In this document: in pieces, positions 1-8,543 of the stretch | Layout: each line of letters opens with the position of its first letter | Position numbering within the stretch: the stretch's first letter is position 1 | Assembly: GCF_024734665.1 (NCBI RefSeq) | Contig: NZ_CP102931.1 | Coordinates: 2,106,001-2,170,000 of the forward strand | Source of the DNA: Variovorax paradoxus | GTDB taxonomy: Bacteria; Pseudomonadota; Gammaproteobacteria; Burkholderiales; Burkholderiaceae_C | Direction: 5' to 3' | DNA length: 64,000 nucleotides | Position numbers and translations under genes: made by a program | Notes under the pieces: generated by a model | Told to the model about the DNA's origin: nothing | Database searches by the model: none | What the model saw: the letters and a program-made list of their open reading frames with translations, nothing else

Positions 1-534
1 GATGGTCGCCACGTCGAGGTGGTCGTAGTGGTCGTGCGAGAGGATGACGCCTTCGATGGGCGGTAGCTGTTCGAGCGTGATTGGTGGCTGGTGAAAGCGC
101 TTTGGCCCGGCCCACTGCACGGGTGACGCACGTTCGCTGAACACGGGGTCGATCAGCCAGTACTTGCCGCGCAGCTTCAGCAGATGTGACGAATGGCCGA
201 GGCGCACCACGTGGTTGGCCTTGGTGTCGAGTGAATCGAGCGCGCTGCGGTCCAGCGCCTTCACCGGAATTGCATCGACCGGCACGGTGTCGACCTTGCT
301 GCCCACGATGAAGCGCGACCAGATGCGCCATGCGCTGGCCTGCGCGGGCAGGTCGGGGTTGGCCATGTTGTGGAAGCCACCGTCCTTGAATTGCGGCGAG
401 CTGTCGTAGCGCGTCTCGCCGCTGCCGGCGGCGCCGCAACCCGCAACAAGGGCACAGCCGGCAGCGGCCAGCACCGTGCCCCGGCGCAGCAGTTGGGGCA
501 GGTAGGAGCCCTGGGAGCCCGAATCGTCAGCCAT
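1..534 (-). CDS. MBL-fold metallo-hydrolase lipoprotein (NAPE-PLD/RomA-like), C-terminal part outside window
   Basis: Read on the minus strand from ATG at 534; 178 codons are visible and the gene runs off the left edge. Residues 13-33 form a hydrophobic export signal with cysteines at 27 and 33 that fit a lipobox (AAAGC, LVAGC), so a periplasm-facing lipoprotein is likely. The last visible residues, 166-178, contain SHDHYDHLD, the HxHxDH zinc motif of metallo-beta-lactamase-fold hydrolases, preceded by a YWLIDPVF stretch and a GPKRFHQPP stretch typical of the N-acylphosphatidylethanolamine phospholipase D/RomA-like group. The substrate cannot be told from the sequence. The remaining zinc ligands lie outside the window. 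The 220 bases to the next gene (535-754) show no gene. Confidence 0.85.
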   Translation of the reverse strand, partial: MADDSGSQGSYLPQLLRRGTVLAAAGCALVAGCGAAGSGETRYDSSPQFKDGGFHNMANPDLPAQASAWRIWSRFIVGSKVDTVPVDAIPVKALDRSALDSLDTKANHVVRLGHSSHLLKLRGKYWLIDPVFSERASPVQWAGPKRFHQPPITLEQLPPIEGVILSHDHYDHLDVATI

Positions 535-754
535 GAGAAAACCCTCTGGATCGTTGTTTGCAGGATGGCGCGAGAGTAGCCATGGCGGACGTTTCAATGG
601 TTTCAGCGGCAGAAACATTCGGGGCGCAGGGATATATCGGTCTCCCCTGCGCGAATGTCCCCCGGCCTTCCTATGCCATGAGCCGTATGGCGGGCCCCTG
701 CCAGGTTCGGCACACTGGAAAGCTTCATCGACTTTCGACGAGGCGGCAGATTCC

Positions 755-2347
755 ATGAGCAGCAATCGCTATCCCATCATCTACGTGCGCGGCTATGCCA
801 TGACCGAGTCCGAGCGGGACGAAACCGCGGCCGACCCGTTCTGCGGCTTCAACATCGGCTCCACGGTGTATCGCGCCACCGTCAAGAAGGAGGCGCCGGC
901 GCAGAAGTTCGTTTTCGAATCGCCCATGGTGCGCCTGCTGGCCGACTTCCAGTACCAGAGCGTCTACCAGAACGGCCTGGACATCCTCGACCCCGACTGG
1001 AAGCCCTCGCCCGACGAGAACGGCCGGGACGTCGATGGCATCCCCTCGGCCTCGGTCATCATCTACCGCTACTACGACTCGGGCTCCGAACTGCTGGGCG
1101 ACGGCCAGGCCAAGGACGTCAAGGTGTACGCGCAGGGCCTGAGCCAGCTGATATTGCGCGTGCGCGAGCTCGTGGCGCTGCGCGAGGGGCCGGGCTACTC
1201 GCCCGCCGACTTCCGCTGCTACCTCGTCGCGCATTCCATGGGCGGCCTGGTGGTGCGTGCCTTCCTGCAGAACGCCGCACTCGGTGATGCGGCCGCGCGT
1301 GCCTGCGTCGACAAGGTGTTCACCTATGCCACGCCGCACAACGGCATCGACATGGGCGGCATCAACGTGCCGGCCTGGCTCACGGTGAACGAGATGAACA
1401 CCTTCAACCGCGAGAAGATGTCCGAGTTCCTGGCCACGCAGCCGATCAACGGCCGCATGGACTACCTGCCGGCCACGGCCTTTCCGGCCGAGCGCTTCTT
1501 CTGCATGGTCGGCACCAACCGCGGTGATTATGAAAGCGCCAAGGGCCTGTCGCGCATGTTCGCGGGCCACGGCAGCGACGGGCTCGTGCGCATCGAGAAC
1601 GCCTCGCTCTGGTCCACCGATGCCGCGGGCAAGACGCAGCCGGTGGCCACCGCCTTCACCTACCGGTCGCACTCCGGCTTCTTCGGCATCGTCAATTCGG
1701 AGGAGGCTTACCAGAACCTCACGCGCTTCCTGTTCGGTGACGTGCGGGTCGACCTGTGGTTCGACATAGACGGCGTCACGCTGCCGCCCGACCTGCCTGC
1801 CGGGGCCGACGTCGATGCGCTCTACCAGGTCGAACTGCTCGCCGCGCCGCGCGGCAAGCGCTGGTACCTGAGCCGGCGCGTGGCAGAAGAAGACTCGCCC
1901 GCCTGCCGCACACACAAGGAGCTGACCGACCCGGCCAAGGCCGATCGCCGATCGATCTACCTTTCGACCGTGTTCCTCGCCAACAAGGCCCGTGTGAAGC
2001 AGGATCGCCCGACGCTGGCCTACGCCATGACGCTCGGCGTGCGCGTGCCCGACTACCAGGTCAACAACAAGTTCTGGCTCGACGGCCACTACGAGGGAAG
2101 TTCGCTGTTCCGCGACACGCTGATCATCGAGATCGCGCCGCCCCAAGCCGACGACCCGGCGCAGAACTGGAACGTCAAGTACGGCTGGCAGACCGACACG
2201 GCAGGGCGGGCCTCGCTGCCGATGAGCCCGAAGCAGTTGGCCGGCGGCAAGTTGCAGTTCGTGGTGCCGCTGTCCAGCCTTGGCGCAGCACCGGCCGCGC
2301 CCGGCATCAGCGGCAAGGTGCGCCTGGAGGTCAGCGCCTGGGGGTAG
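755..2347 (+). CDS. alpha/beta hydrolase, PGAP1-like esterase/lipase
   Basis: 530 codons. I chose ATG 755 (MSSNRYPIIY) because the conserved fold begins there and a GAGGCGG purine stretch precedes it; the frame stays open upstream to 533 but that part is not protein-like. The start reads as the first beta strand of a hydrolase (PIIYVRGYA). A nucleophile elbow AHSMGG places the catalytic serine at about residue 161, followed by LVVRAFL and later a YATPHNG segment, as in PGAP1-type or lecithin-cholesterol-acyltransferase-like esterases. No signal peptide is seen, so a cytoplasmic enzyme is likely. The last third (from about residue 330) is a beta-rich region of unknown role. Substrate unknown. 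Confidence 0.8.
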   Translation: MSSNRYPIIYVRGYAMTESERDETAADPFCGFNIGSTVYRATVKKEAPAQKFVFESPMVRLLADFQYQSVYQNGLDILDPDWKPSPDENGRDVDGIPSASVIIYRYYDSGSELLGDGQAKDVKVYAQGLSQLILRVRELVALREGPGYSPADFRCYLVAHSMGGLVVRAFLQNAALGDAAARACVDKVFTYATPHNGIDMGGINVPAWLTVNEMNTFNREKMSEFLATQPINGRMDYLPATAFPAERFFCMVGTNRGDYESAKGLSRMFAGHGSDGLVRIENASLWSTDAAGKTQPVATAFTYRSHSGFFGIVNSEEAYQNLTRFLFGDVRVDLWFDIDGVTLPPDLPAGADVDALYQVELLAAPRGKRWYLSRRVAEEDSPACRTHKELTDPAKADRRSIYLSTVFLANKARVKQDRPTLAYAMTLGVRVPDYQVNNKFWLDGHYEGSSLFRDTLIIEIAPPQADDPAQNWNVKYGWQTDTAGRASLPMSPKQLAGGKLQFVVPLSSLGAAPAAPGISGKVRLEVSAWG

Positions 2348-2428
2348 GTAGGTCGAAGGGGGCGATCTCGACGCTGCTGCCGGGCGTCATACTCTGGTCG
2401 GTCAAGAACTTCGCCTCTTTCCACGCCC

Positions 2429-2959
2429 ATGAAAACTGCAGTCCTCGTCATCGACGTCCAGCGTGGCCTTTGCGACGATCCGCCGCGCCCTCACGAAGCC
2501 GGGGAGGTGATGCAGCGCATCAACGCGCTCACCGAACGCGCCCGCGCAGCCGGCGTGCCTGTGGCCTTCATCCAGCACGAGAACGCCGTCGACCTGGAGT
2601 TCGACTCCGAACGCTGGCAGCTCGCCAGTGCGCTGAACACCGATTCGCGCGACGCAAGAATCCGCAAGACCACGCCTGATTCGTTCCTGCGCACGCCGCT
2701 CGAAGCATGGCTGTCGGAGCACGGCGTGAAGCGCGTGGTCATCTGCGGCTATTCGTCGGAGTTCTGCGTCGACACCACCACGCGCCGCGCCGCCGGGCTG
2801 GGCTATCACGTGGTGCTCGCGGCCGATGCCCATACCTCGCACGACAAGCCGCACGCCACGGGCGCACAGATTCGCGAGCACCACAACGTCACGCTGTCGG
2901 ACATCACGAGCTTCGGTGTGCCGATCCGTGCGGTGGCCAGCGCCGATATCGCGTTCTGA
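2429..2959 (+). CDS. cysteine hydrolase, isochorismatase-like family
   Basis: 176 aa, normal size for the family. The putative catalytic triad is visible: Asp9 in LVIDVQ, Lys80 in RIRKTTPDSF and Cys113 in CGYSSEFCVD. Members hydrolyse amides or related bonds of small molecules such as isochorismate, nicotinamide or biuret; which one is used here is not evident. Cytoplasmic, no signal. It ends back to back with the convergent CorA-like gene: its TGA (2957-2959) directly abuts the other gene's stop (2960-2962), leaving no room for a separate terminator. Confidence 0.85.
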   Translation: MKTAVLVIDVQRGLCDDPPRPHEAGEVMQRINALTERARAAGVPVAFIQHENAVDLEFDSERWQLASALNTDSRDARIRKTTPDSFLRTPLEAWLSEHGVKRVVICGYSSEFCVDTTTRRAAGLGYHVVLAADAHTSHDKPHATGAQIREHHNVTLSDITSFGVPIRAVASADIAF

Positions 2960-4624
2960 TCAGTCCGCGCCGGGCCGCCACACCCGCGCCAGCGCGGCCA
3001 TCTTGCCCCTGAAGCCCAGCCGGTCGTTCGACAGCGCATCGATGAAGTCCGACAGCCGCTGCGACTTCACCATCGTGTAGATGGTCAGCCACGTCGTCGC
3101 GACGAACACCACGCCGAACCACACTGCCTTGCGCCACAGCGGCGCATCGGCTTCGGCCAGCAGGTTCATGCCGAGGAAGCCGGTGGTGATGGTGCCGATG
3201 AGACCGAACAGCGTGACCACCGTGAGCCGCACGACGGTGCTGGCCTGCCTGCGCAGGCTGTCGGCGTCGAGGTACGTGTTCATGTCCGCGATGCGTGCCT
3301 TGACCTCGTCGTAGAGCGGGTCCAGCCCGAGGTGCGTGGCGCACATGTGCGAAAGCGCGCGCACCTGCGCCTGCTCCGAAATTTCGTGGAACCAGTAGCG
3401 GTGCGTGAAGCGCAGGAAGCGTTCGAAGCTCGCGCGGATGGCGCGCTTGAACTGCTTCACGCTCGGCGTGCTGCGGATGTCCAGCCGCTTGAGCGCCTCC
3501 ACCAGCTGGTCGGAGAACATCAGCAGCGAGGCCTTCTGGAAGTGCGCAATGAGGAACAGCAGGAAGTGCTGGTGCCTGAACTGCGCGAGCACGCCGCGGT
3601 CGCGGCAACAGAAGAATTCGGAGTTCGCATCGCCCACCACGACGAGCGCATGGCCGTTGCACAGGTAGCGCGTGTTGGGTGCTGCGCCCGCGTTCACCCA
3701 GAAGCGGTCGTAGCAGTACTTGTGCTCGAAGTCGGCGAGATGGTGCTCGGCGTAGGGCAGGTGGGCGTCGGTGGCACCTGCGCCGGTGACCAGCGCGAGC
3801 CGCACGAAGTCGTCGCGCGTGAGGCGGCGCGGATCGTCCAGCGAGAGGTAGGCCATGACCGGCATGCGGTAGTACTCGATCTGCCGGTAGCGCAGCACGC
3901 CGGGGTCTTCCGAATGGTCGCTCACCAGCGGCTGCATCAGGTAGGCCCAGTGGGCGGAGATGCGCGGCGCGCGGTGCTGCGCCACGTGCGAGAGAAAGGC
4001 CTCGCGCTGCTCCGCGTCGGAGCTCGCGAGCACGTGGCCGTCGGCGGCCAGCCATTCGACGCTGGCCATGCAGTGCAGCGCCGAGCCGTCGGGCTCCCAG
4101 CCTGAAGGGTAGGCGCGGCCGAAACGGTAGAGGATGTCCTGAGCCTGCGCAAGGCTCAGGTTGTCTGCACCGACTTCGAGGTTGAGCAGCACCACGTCGA
4201 TGTCGAAGAAGAAATACAGGTCGCAATGGATCACGTCGAGCGTGACCGGCGCGTCGCCCGGCTGCGCCACCAGGCGCACGGCCGCAATGTCGTGGCGGCG
4301 GAAGATGCGCATCGGCGAATCGCCGTCGCCGCCCACGCCGTCGCCACGTGAGCGGCCTTCGCCGTACAGGAAGCGCTGCACGTACGGCAGGAAGCTCACG
4401 AACTCGTTGTAGTGCCGCTCGTGAAAGCGGCTGCTGTCGCCGGTGTATTCGTCGACCTCTTCGCGCCACGGCGATGCGTCGCCCATCTCGCGCAGCACGT
4501 GCCAGGGCCCGTGATGGTGCGCGGCGTGCGGCGCAGGCATCAGTCGCAAGGGCCACAGCAGCGCCTGGCGGAAATGCTGCACGGTGGGGGCGCCCGTGAG
4601 GGGCGTGTGTGCCTCTGTGGGCAT
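2960..4624 (-). CDS. CorA-like membrane protein with GMN motif, large cytoplasmic N-domain
   Basis: 554 aa from ATG 4624 (MPTEAHTPLT); ATG at 4648 or 4687 is also possible and no ribosome site decides it. Nearly 440 residues are soluble. Two hydrophobic segments lie near the end, about 470-490 and 500-520, and the first ends in GFLGMNLL. Gly-Met-Asn at this place is the signature of CorA/MIT-type divalent cation channels, and the following loop (AEADAPLW) is acidic as in that family. The soluble part is much longer than in classical CorA (about 250 residues) and I do not recognise it. Calling it a metal channel is inference; a related role in ion sensing is possible. It is divergent from the kgu operon. 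Confidence 0.65.
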   Translation of the reverse strand: MPTEAHTPLTGAPTVQHFRQALLWPLRLMPAPHAAHHHGPWHVLREMGDASPWREEVDEYTGDSSRFHERHYNEFVSFLPYVQRFLYGEGRSRGDGVGGDGDSPMRIFRRHDIAAVRLVAQPGDAPVTLDVIHCDLYFFFDIDVVLLNLEVGADNLSLAQAQDILYRFGRAYPSGWEPDGSALHCMASVEWLAADGHVLASSDAEQREAFLSHVAQHRAPRISAHWAYLMQPLVSDHSEDPGVLRYRQIEYYRMPVMAYLSLDDPRRLTRDDFVRLALVTGAGATDAHLPYAEHHLADFEHKYCYDRFWVNAGAAPNTRYLCNGHALVVVGDANSEFFCCRDRGVLAQFRHQHFLLFLIAHFQKASLLMFSDQLVEALKRLDIRSTPSVKQFKRAIRASFERFLRFTHRYWFHEISEQAQVRALSHMCATHLGLDPLYDEVKARIADMNTYLDADSLRRQASTVVRLTVVTLFGLIGTITTGFLGMNLLAEADAPLWRKAVWFGVVFVATTWLTIYTMVKSQRLSDFIDALSNDRLGFRGKMAALARVWRPGAD

Positions 4625-4710
4625 GGTGGCCGCGGGTGGGTTCAGCATGGGCTTCAGTGTAGGCAGAAGGTGAGACAAAACGACCACCTAGGGGAATCCC
4701 TATATGAGCC

Positions 4711-4724
4711 TGAAACCGGTTTCA
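4711..4724. promoter_or_regulatory. PtxS-type operator, perfect palindrome TGAAACCGGTTTCA
   Basis: A perfect 14-base palindrome 69 bases before the first permease start. From memory, this is the operator reported for the 2-ketogluconate repressor PtxS of Pseudomonas. A TATAAG hexamer at 4725-4730 directly follows and could be a -10 element, so repressor bound here would block polymerase. The window encodes a PtxS-like repressor at 10632-11657 at the end of the same operon, which fits autoregulated, substrate-induced control. Binding itself is inferred. Confidence 0.75.
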
Positions 4725-4792
4725 TATAAGCTGCAAGCCTTGCTTTCGGGGCACGCACGCGCCCACCCGGCGCGCATTCGGGTCCGCCCACC

Positions 4793-5464
4793 ATGAACTA
4801 CCAGTTTCAATTCGACGCCGTCTTTGCCGCCTGGCCGCTGCTGCTCAAGGGCACGTGGATCACGGTCCAGCTCTCGCTCATTGCCACGGTGCTGGGCCTG
4901 GTGGTGGCCATCTTCTGTGCCTGGGGCAAGACCTCGGGGCCGGGCTGGCTGCGCTTTCTGGTCAATGCCTACATCGAGGTGATCCGCAACACGCCGTTCC
5001 TCGTGCAGCTGTTCTTTTTCTTCTTCGCGTTGCCGGCCATCGGTCTGCGCTGGTCGCCGCAGACGGCCGCGCTGGTGGCCATGGTGGTGAACCTGGGCGC
5101 CTACGCCACGGAAATCATCCGCGCGGGCATCGAGTCGATTCCCAAGGGGCAGATCGAAGCGGGCAGGGCGCTGAACCTCAAGCCCTGGGAAATCTTCCGC
5201 TTCGTCATCATCAAGCCCGCGCTGAAGGCCATCTATCCGGCGCTCACGAGCCAGTTCATCCTGCTGATGCTGAGCTCGGCCGTGGTGTCGGTCATCTCGG
5301 CCGACGACCTGACCTCGGTGGCCGCCAACCTGCAGTCGCAGACCTTCCGCAGCTTCGAGATCTACATCGTGGTCGCCGCCATCTACCTGGCGCTGGCGCT
5401 CGCTTTCTCGGCGATGTTCAAGCTGATCTACAAGCGCACGCTCAACTACCCGGACCGCCGGTAA
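4793..5464 (+). CDS. ABC transporter permease, polar amino acid (HisM/GltJ) type
   Basis: 223 aa inner-membrane subunit. Hydrophobic segments alternate from residue 15 to the end. The EAA loop that contacts the ATPase is clear around residues 115-140 (GIESIPKGQIEAGRALNL). RNTPFLVQLFF is the usual early signature of this permease family. It is the first gene of the run that leads into the kgu enzymes and is followed 26 bases later by a second permease, so the pair likely forms a heterodimer. The family usually carries amino acids; the operon argues for a sugar acid such as 2-ketogluconate, which is inference. Confidence 0.93.
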   Translation: MNYQFQFDAVFAAWPLLLKGTWITVQLSLIATVLGLVVAIFCAWGKTSGPGWLRFLVNAYIEVIRNTPFLVQLFFFFFALPAIGLRWSPQTAALVAMVVNLGAYATEIIRAGIESIPKGQIEAGRALNLKPWEIFRFVIIKPALKAIYPALTSQFILLMLSSAVVSVISADDLTSVAANLQSQTFRSFEIYIVVAAIYLALALAFSAMFKLIYKRTLNYPDRR

Positions 5465-5490
5465 CCCAGACGACGGACGGAGACAACAAC

Positions 5491-6144
5491 ATGCGCACCT
5501 TCGGTTTTCCCGAATTCCTTTTCATCCTCGAAGCGGCCAAGTGGACGCTCGCGCTGTCGGCCATCGCCTTCGTCGGCGGCGCGATCCTGGGGCTCATCAT
5601 TGCGCTGATGCGCACGTCTGAATCGACGTGGGCGCGCGCCGTATCGACCACCTTCATCCAGATCTTCCAGGGCACACCGCTGCTGCTGCAGCTGTTCCTG
5701 GTGTTCTTCGGCGCGCCGGTGCTGGGGCTGGACATCAATCCGTGGGTTGCCGCCGGCTTCGCCCTCATCCTGAACAGCGCGGCCTTCCTCGGCGAGATCT
5801 GGCGCGGCTGCATCGAGGCCATTCCGCGCGGACAGTGGGAAGCAGCAGAGGCGCTGAGTCTGAAGTACAGCTCGCGCATGCGCGACGTGGTGCTGCCGCA
5901 GGCCTTCAAGATCGCGCTGGCGCCCACGGTGGGCTACGTGGTGCAGATCATCAAGGGCACATCGCTCGCGGCCATCATCGGTTTTGTCGAGGTCACGCGT
6001 GCGGGGCAGATCGTCAACAACGCCACCTTCCAGCCGCTCATCGTGTTCTCGGTGGTGGCAGCCATCTACTTTGCCATCTGCTGGCCGCTTTCATTGCTGG
6101 CCGCGCGCATGGAGCGCCGCCGGGCCCGGGCGCTCGCGCGTTGA
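5491..6144 (+). CDS. ABC transporter permease, polar amino acid type, second subunit
   Basis: 217 aa; ATG 5491 follows a GGAGA purine site at about 5479. Same family as the preceding gene: QGTPLLLQLFLVFFG early motif and an EAA loop at about residues 110-125 (CIEAIPRGQWEAAEALSL). Five hydrophobic segments. It pairs with the upstream permease to form the membrane channel. The 61 bases to the next gene are almost pure pyrimidine on the plus strand (6145-6190), then a CAGGAGA ribosome site. Confidence 0.93.
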   Translation: MRTFGFPEFLFILEAAKWTLALSAIAFVGGAILGLIIALMRTSESTWARAVSTTFIQIFQGTPLLLQLFLVFFGAPVLGLDINPWVAAGFALILNSAAFLGEIWRGCIEAIPRGQWEAAEALSLKYSSRMRDVVLPQAFKIALAPTVGYVVQIIKGTSLAAIIGFVEVTRAGQIVNNATFQPLIVFSVVAAIYFAICWPLSLLAARMERRRARALAR

Positions 6145-6205
6145 TCCTTTCCGTTTTCCTTTCTCTTTCTCGTCGCTTCCTTCCCTTATTCAGGAGACAC
6201 ATCCA

Positions 6206-7003
6206 ATGACCGTCATCACCTCCCGCCGCGCAGCGCTCGCAGCCCTCGGCCTCGGCGCCGCCCTTACCGTGTTCGCACCTTTCGCCTCGGCGCAGACCGT
6301 GGCAGACATCAAGAAGAAGGGCGAGATCACCATCGGCATGCTGGTCGACTTTCCGCCCTACGGCACCACCGACGCGAAGAACCAGCCCGACGGCTACGAC
6401 GCCGACGTGGCCAAGCTGCTGGCCAAGGACTGGGGCGTCAAGGCCAACATCGTGCCGGTCACGGGCCCGAACCGCATTCCCTTCCTGCTGACCAACAAGG
6501 TCGACCTGCTGGTGGCTTCGCTGGCCGTCACGCCCGAGCGCGCGAAGCAGGTGCAGTTCTCGCAGCCCTATGCAGCCGCCACCATCGTGCTGTATGGCGC
6601 GACCAAGGCCCCCATCAAGGCGGCAGCCGACCTGAAGGGCCTGCGCGTGGGCGTGGCCCGCGCATCGACGCAAGACGTGGCCGTGACCAAGGCCGCACCG
6701 GAAGGCACCGAAATCCGCCGCTTCGACGACGACGCCTCGGCCATGCAGGCGCTGATCTCGGGCCAGGTCGATGCCATCGGCTGCTCGGTGACCGTGGCAG
6801 CGCAAATCGCCAAGCGCGTGCCCGCCAACACCTTCGAAAACAAGTTCACGCTGGTGCAGCAGTCGATGGGCATCGCGATGCGCCCGGGCCAGGAAGAGCT
6901 GCACAAGGCGGTGAACGAGTTCGTGCAGAAGAACACCGCGAATGGCGAGCTGAACAAGCTCTACCAGAAGTGGCTGCAGGCCGATCTTCCGAAGATGCAA
7001 TAA
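6206..7003 (+). CDS. ABC transporter periplasmic substrate-binding protein, SBP_bac_3 family
   Basis: 265 aa from ATG 6206, which has CAGGAGA upstream. Residues 1-28 form a signal peptide with a twin arginine (SRRAALAALG) ending in ASAQ, so export by Sec or Tat to the periplasm. The mature part begins VADIKKKGEITIGMLVDFPPYG, typical of family 3 binding proteins, and keeps the GYDADVAKLLA and GQVDAIG stretches. Family 3 proteins usually bind polar amino acids, but here the gene lies between the permeases and the ATPase of an operon that continues into sugar-acid enzymes. I infer a sugar-acid ligand. Confidence 0.92.
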   Translation: MTVITSRRAALAALGLGAALTVFAPFASAQTVADIKKKGEITIGMLVDFPPYGTTDAKNQPDGYDADVAKLLAKDWGVKANIVPVTGPNRIPFLLTNKVDLLVASLAVTPERAKQVQFSQPYAAATIVLYGATKAPIKAAADLKGLRVGVARASTQDVAVTKAAPEGTEIRRFDDDASAMQALISGQVDAIGCSVTVAAQIAKRVPANTFENKFTLVQQSMGIAMRPGQEELHKAVNEFVQKNTANGELNKLYQKWLQADLPKMQ

Positions 7004-7033
7004 GCAACCCCCCGAGGCTGAAGGAATCCTGGC

Positions 7034-7789
7034 ATGACGATGGAATCGATCATCCGCATGGAAGCGGTCAACAAGTGGTACGGTGAATTCCAGGTGTTGA
7101 CCGGCATCGACCTGTCGGTGCGCCAGGGCGAGCGCATCGTGATCTGCGGGCCCTCGGGCTCGGGCAAGTCCACGCTCATCCGCTGCATCAACCGGCTCGA
7201 GACGGTGCAGAAGGGCCGCATCGTGGTCGACGGCATCGACCTCACGGCCGGCGGCAAGAACATCGACGCGGTGCGTGCCGAGGTCGGCATGGTGTTCCAG
7301 CAGTTCAACCTGTTCCCGCACCTCACCATCCTCGAGAACTGCACGCTGGCGCCGATGCGTTCGCGTGGCATGACGAAGGCGCAGGCCGAAGAGGTGGCCA
7401 TGAAGTACCTCACGCGTGTGCGCATTCCGGAGCAGGCCGGCAAGTACCCCAGCCAGCTCTCGGGTGGCCAACAGCAGCGCGTTGCGATTGCGCGCGCGCT
7501 GTGCATGACGCCCAAGATCATGCTGTTCGACGAGCCCACCTCGGCCCTCGACCCCGAGATGGTCAAGGAAGTGCTCGACACCATGATCGGCCTGGCCGAA
7601 GACGGCATGACCATGCTGTGCGTGACGCACGAGATGGGCTTTGCCCGCAGCGTCGCTGATCGCGTGATCTTCATGGCCGAAGGCAAGATCGTCGAGCAGG
7701 CGCCGCCCGAAGAATTCTTCGGCAACCCGAAGGACGAGCGCACCCGCCAGTTCCTCGGCCAGATCCTCAGCTCCCACCAAGCCCACTGA
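7034..7789 (+). CDS. ABC transporter ATP-binding protein, polar amino acid (GlnQ) type
   Basis: 251 aa. Walker [10 protein letters not shown] at residues 39-47, Q-loop [10 protein letters not shown], signature LSGGQ at 142-146, Walker B MLFDEPTS near 163-170 and switch histidine in CVTHEMGFA. All ATPase residues are intact. It energises the two permeases upstream. Its TGA is immediately followed by the ATG of the isomerase gene at 7790, which ties transporter and enzymes into one transcript. Confidence 0.95.
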   Translation: MTMESIIRMEAVNKWYGEFQVLTGIDLSVRQGERIVICGPSGSGKSTLIRCINRLETVQKGRIVVDGIDLTAGGKNIDAVRAEVGMVFQQFNLFPHLTILENCTLAPMRSRGMTKAQAEEVAMKYLTRVRIPEQAGKYPSQLSGGQQQRVAIARALCMTPKIMLFDEPTSALDPEMVKEVLDTMIGLAEDGMTMLCVTHEMGFARSVADRVIFMAEGKIVEQAPPEEFFGNPKDERTRQFLGQILSSHQAH

Positions 7790-8533
7790 ATGTCCTTCTC
7801 CGTTCTGATTTCTCTGTCGTCCTTCGGCGCGGCCGAGGTGGGGCGGCATGGCCAGCTCTGGTGTTCGCAGCTGGCACGCGCCGCAGGCGCCGATTCGGTG
7901 GAAGTGCGCGGCGAGATGCTGCGCGACGCCGATGCAGAGCTGCCCGCATTGAACGGGCTCGCATCCGTGTATTCCAGCCCCGAGGGTCTGTGGGCCCAGG
8001 GCGGCTGGCTCGACAGCGCCGCGCTCAAGCGCGGCATTGCTGCCGCCACGCGCGTGGGCGCGAAGCGGCTCAAGATGTCCATCGGCGACTTCCAGGCTTC
8101 CTCGCATGGCTCGCTCTGGGGCCTGAAGGTGGAGCTTGCTGAAACCCGCGTCGAGCTGCTCATCGAGAACGACCAGACCGTGCGCGCCGGCACGCTGCCC
8201 GCGCTGCAGACCTTCTTCGACGTGGCCGACCGCGCCGGCGTGTCGCTGGGCATGACCTTCGACATGGGCAACTGGCACTGGCTCGGCGAGTGCCCGCTGC
8301 AGGCCGCGCAGGCGCTCGGCCACCGCGTGCGCTACGTGCATTGCAAGGGCGCGCAGCGCCTGCCGCACAAATGGGTGGCGGTGCCGCTGGGCGACTCGGT
8401 CGCGCCATGGCGCTCGGTGCTGCGCGCGCTGCCGGCCGACGTGCCGCACGCCATCGAATACCCGCTCGTGGGCGACGACCTGCTGGCCGTTACCCGCGCG
8501 CAGATCGACTTCATCCGCGCCGCGCGGGCGTAG
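7790..8533 (+). CDS. kguE: KguE-like sugar phosphate isomerase/epimerase (TIM barrel)
   Basis: 247 aa. The start abuts the stop of the transporter ATPase. The sequence has the features of xylose-isomerase-like TIM barrels: acidic residues at strand ends such as VELLIENDQT and LGMTFDMGNWHW, and an HCKGA segment. In Pseudomonas the homolog KguE sits in the 2-ketogluconate operon with kguK and kguD. Its exact step is not well settled even there. I assign the symbol from the combination of fold and neighbours (KguK-like, KguD-like, PtxS-like). Confidence 0.75.
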   Translation: MSFSVLISLSSFGAAEVGRHGQLWCSQLARAAGADSVEVRGEMLRDADAELPALNGLASVYSSPEGLWAQGGWLDSAALKRGIAAATRVGAKRLKMSIGDFQASSHGSLWGLKVELAETRVELLIENDQTVRAGTLPALQTFFDVADRAGVSLGMTFDMGNWHWLGECPLQAAQALGHRVRYVHCKGAQRLPHKWVAVPLGDSVAPWRSVLRALPADVPHAIEYPLVGDDLLAVTRAQIDFIRAARA

Positions 8534-8543
8534 GAACAAACAC

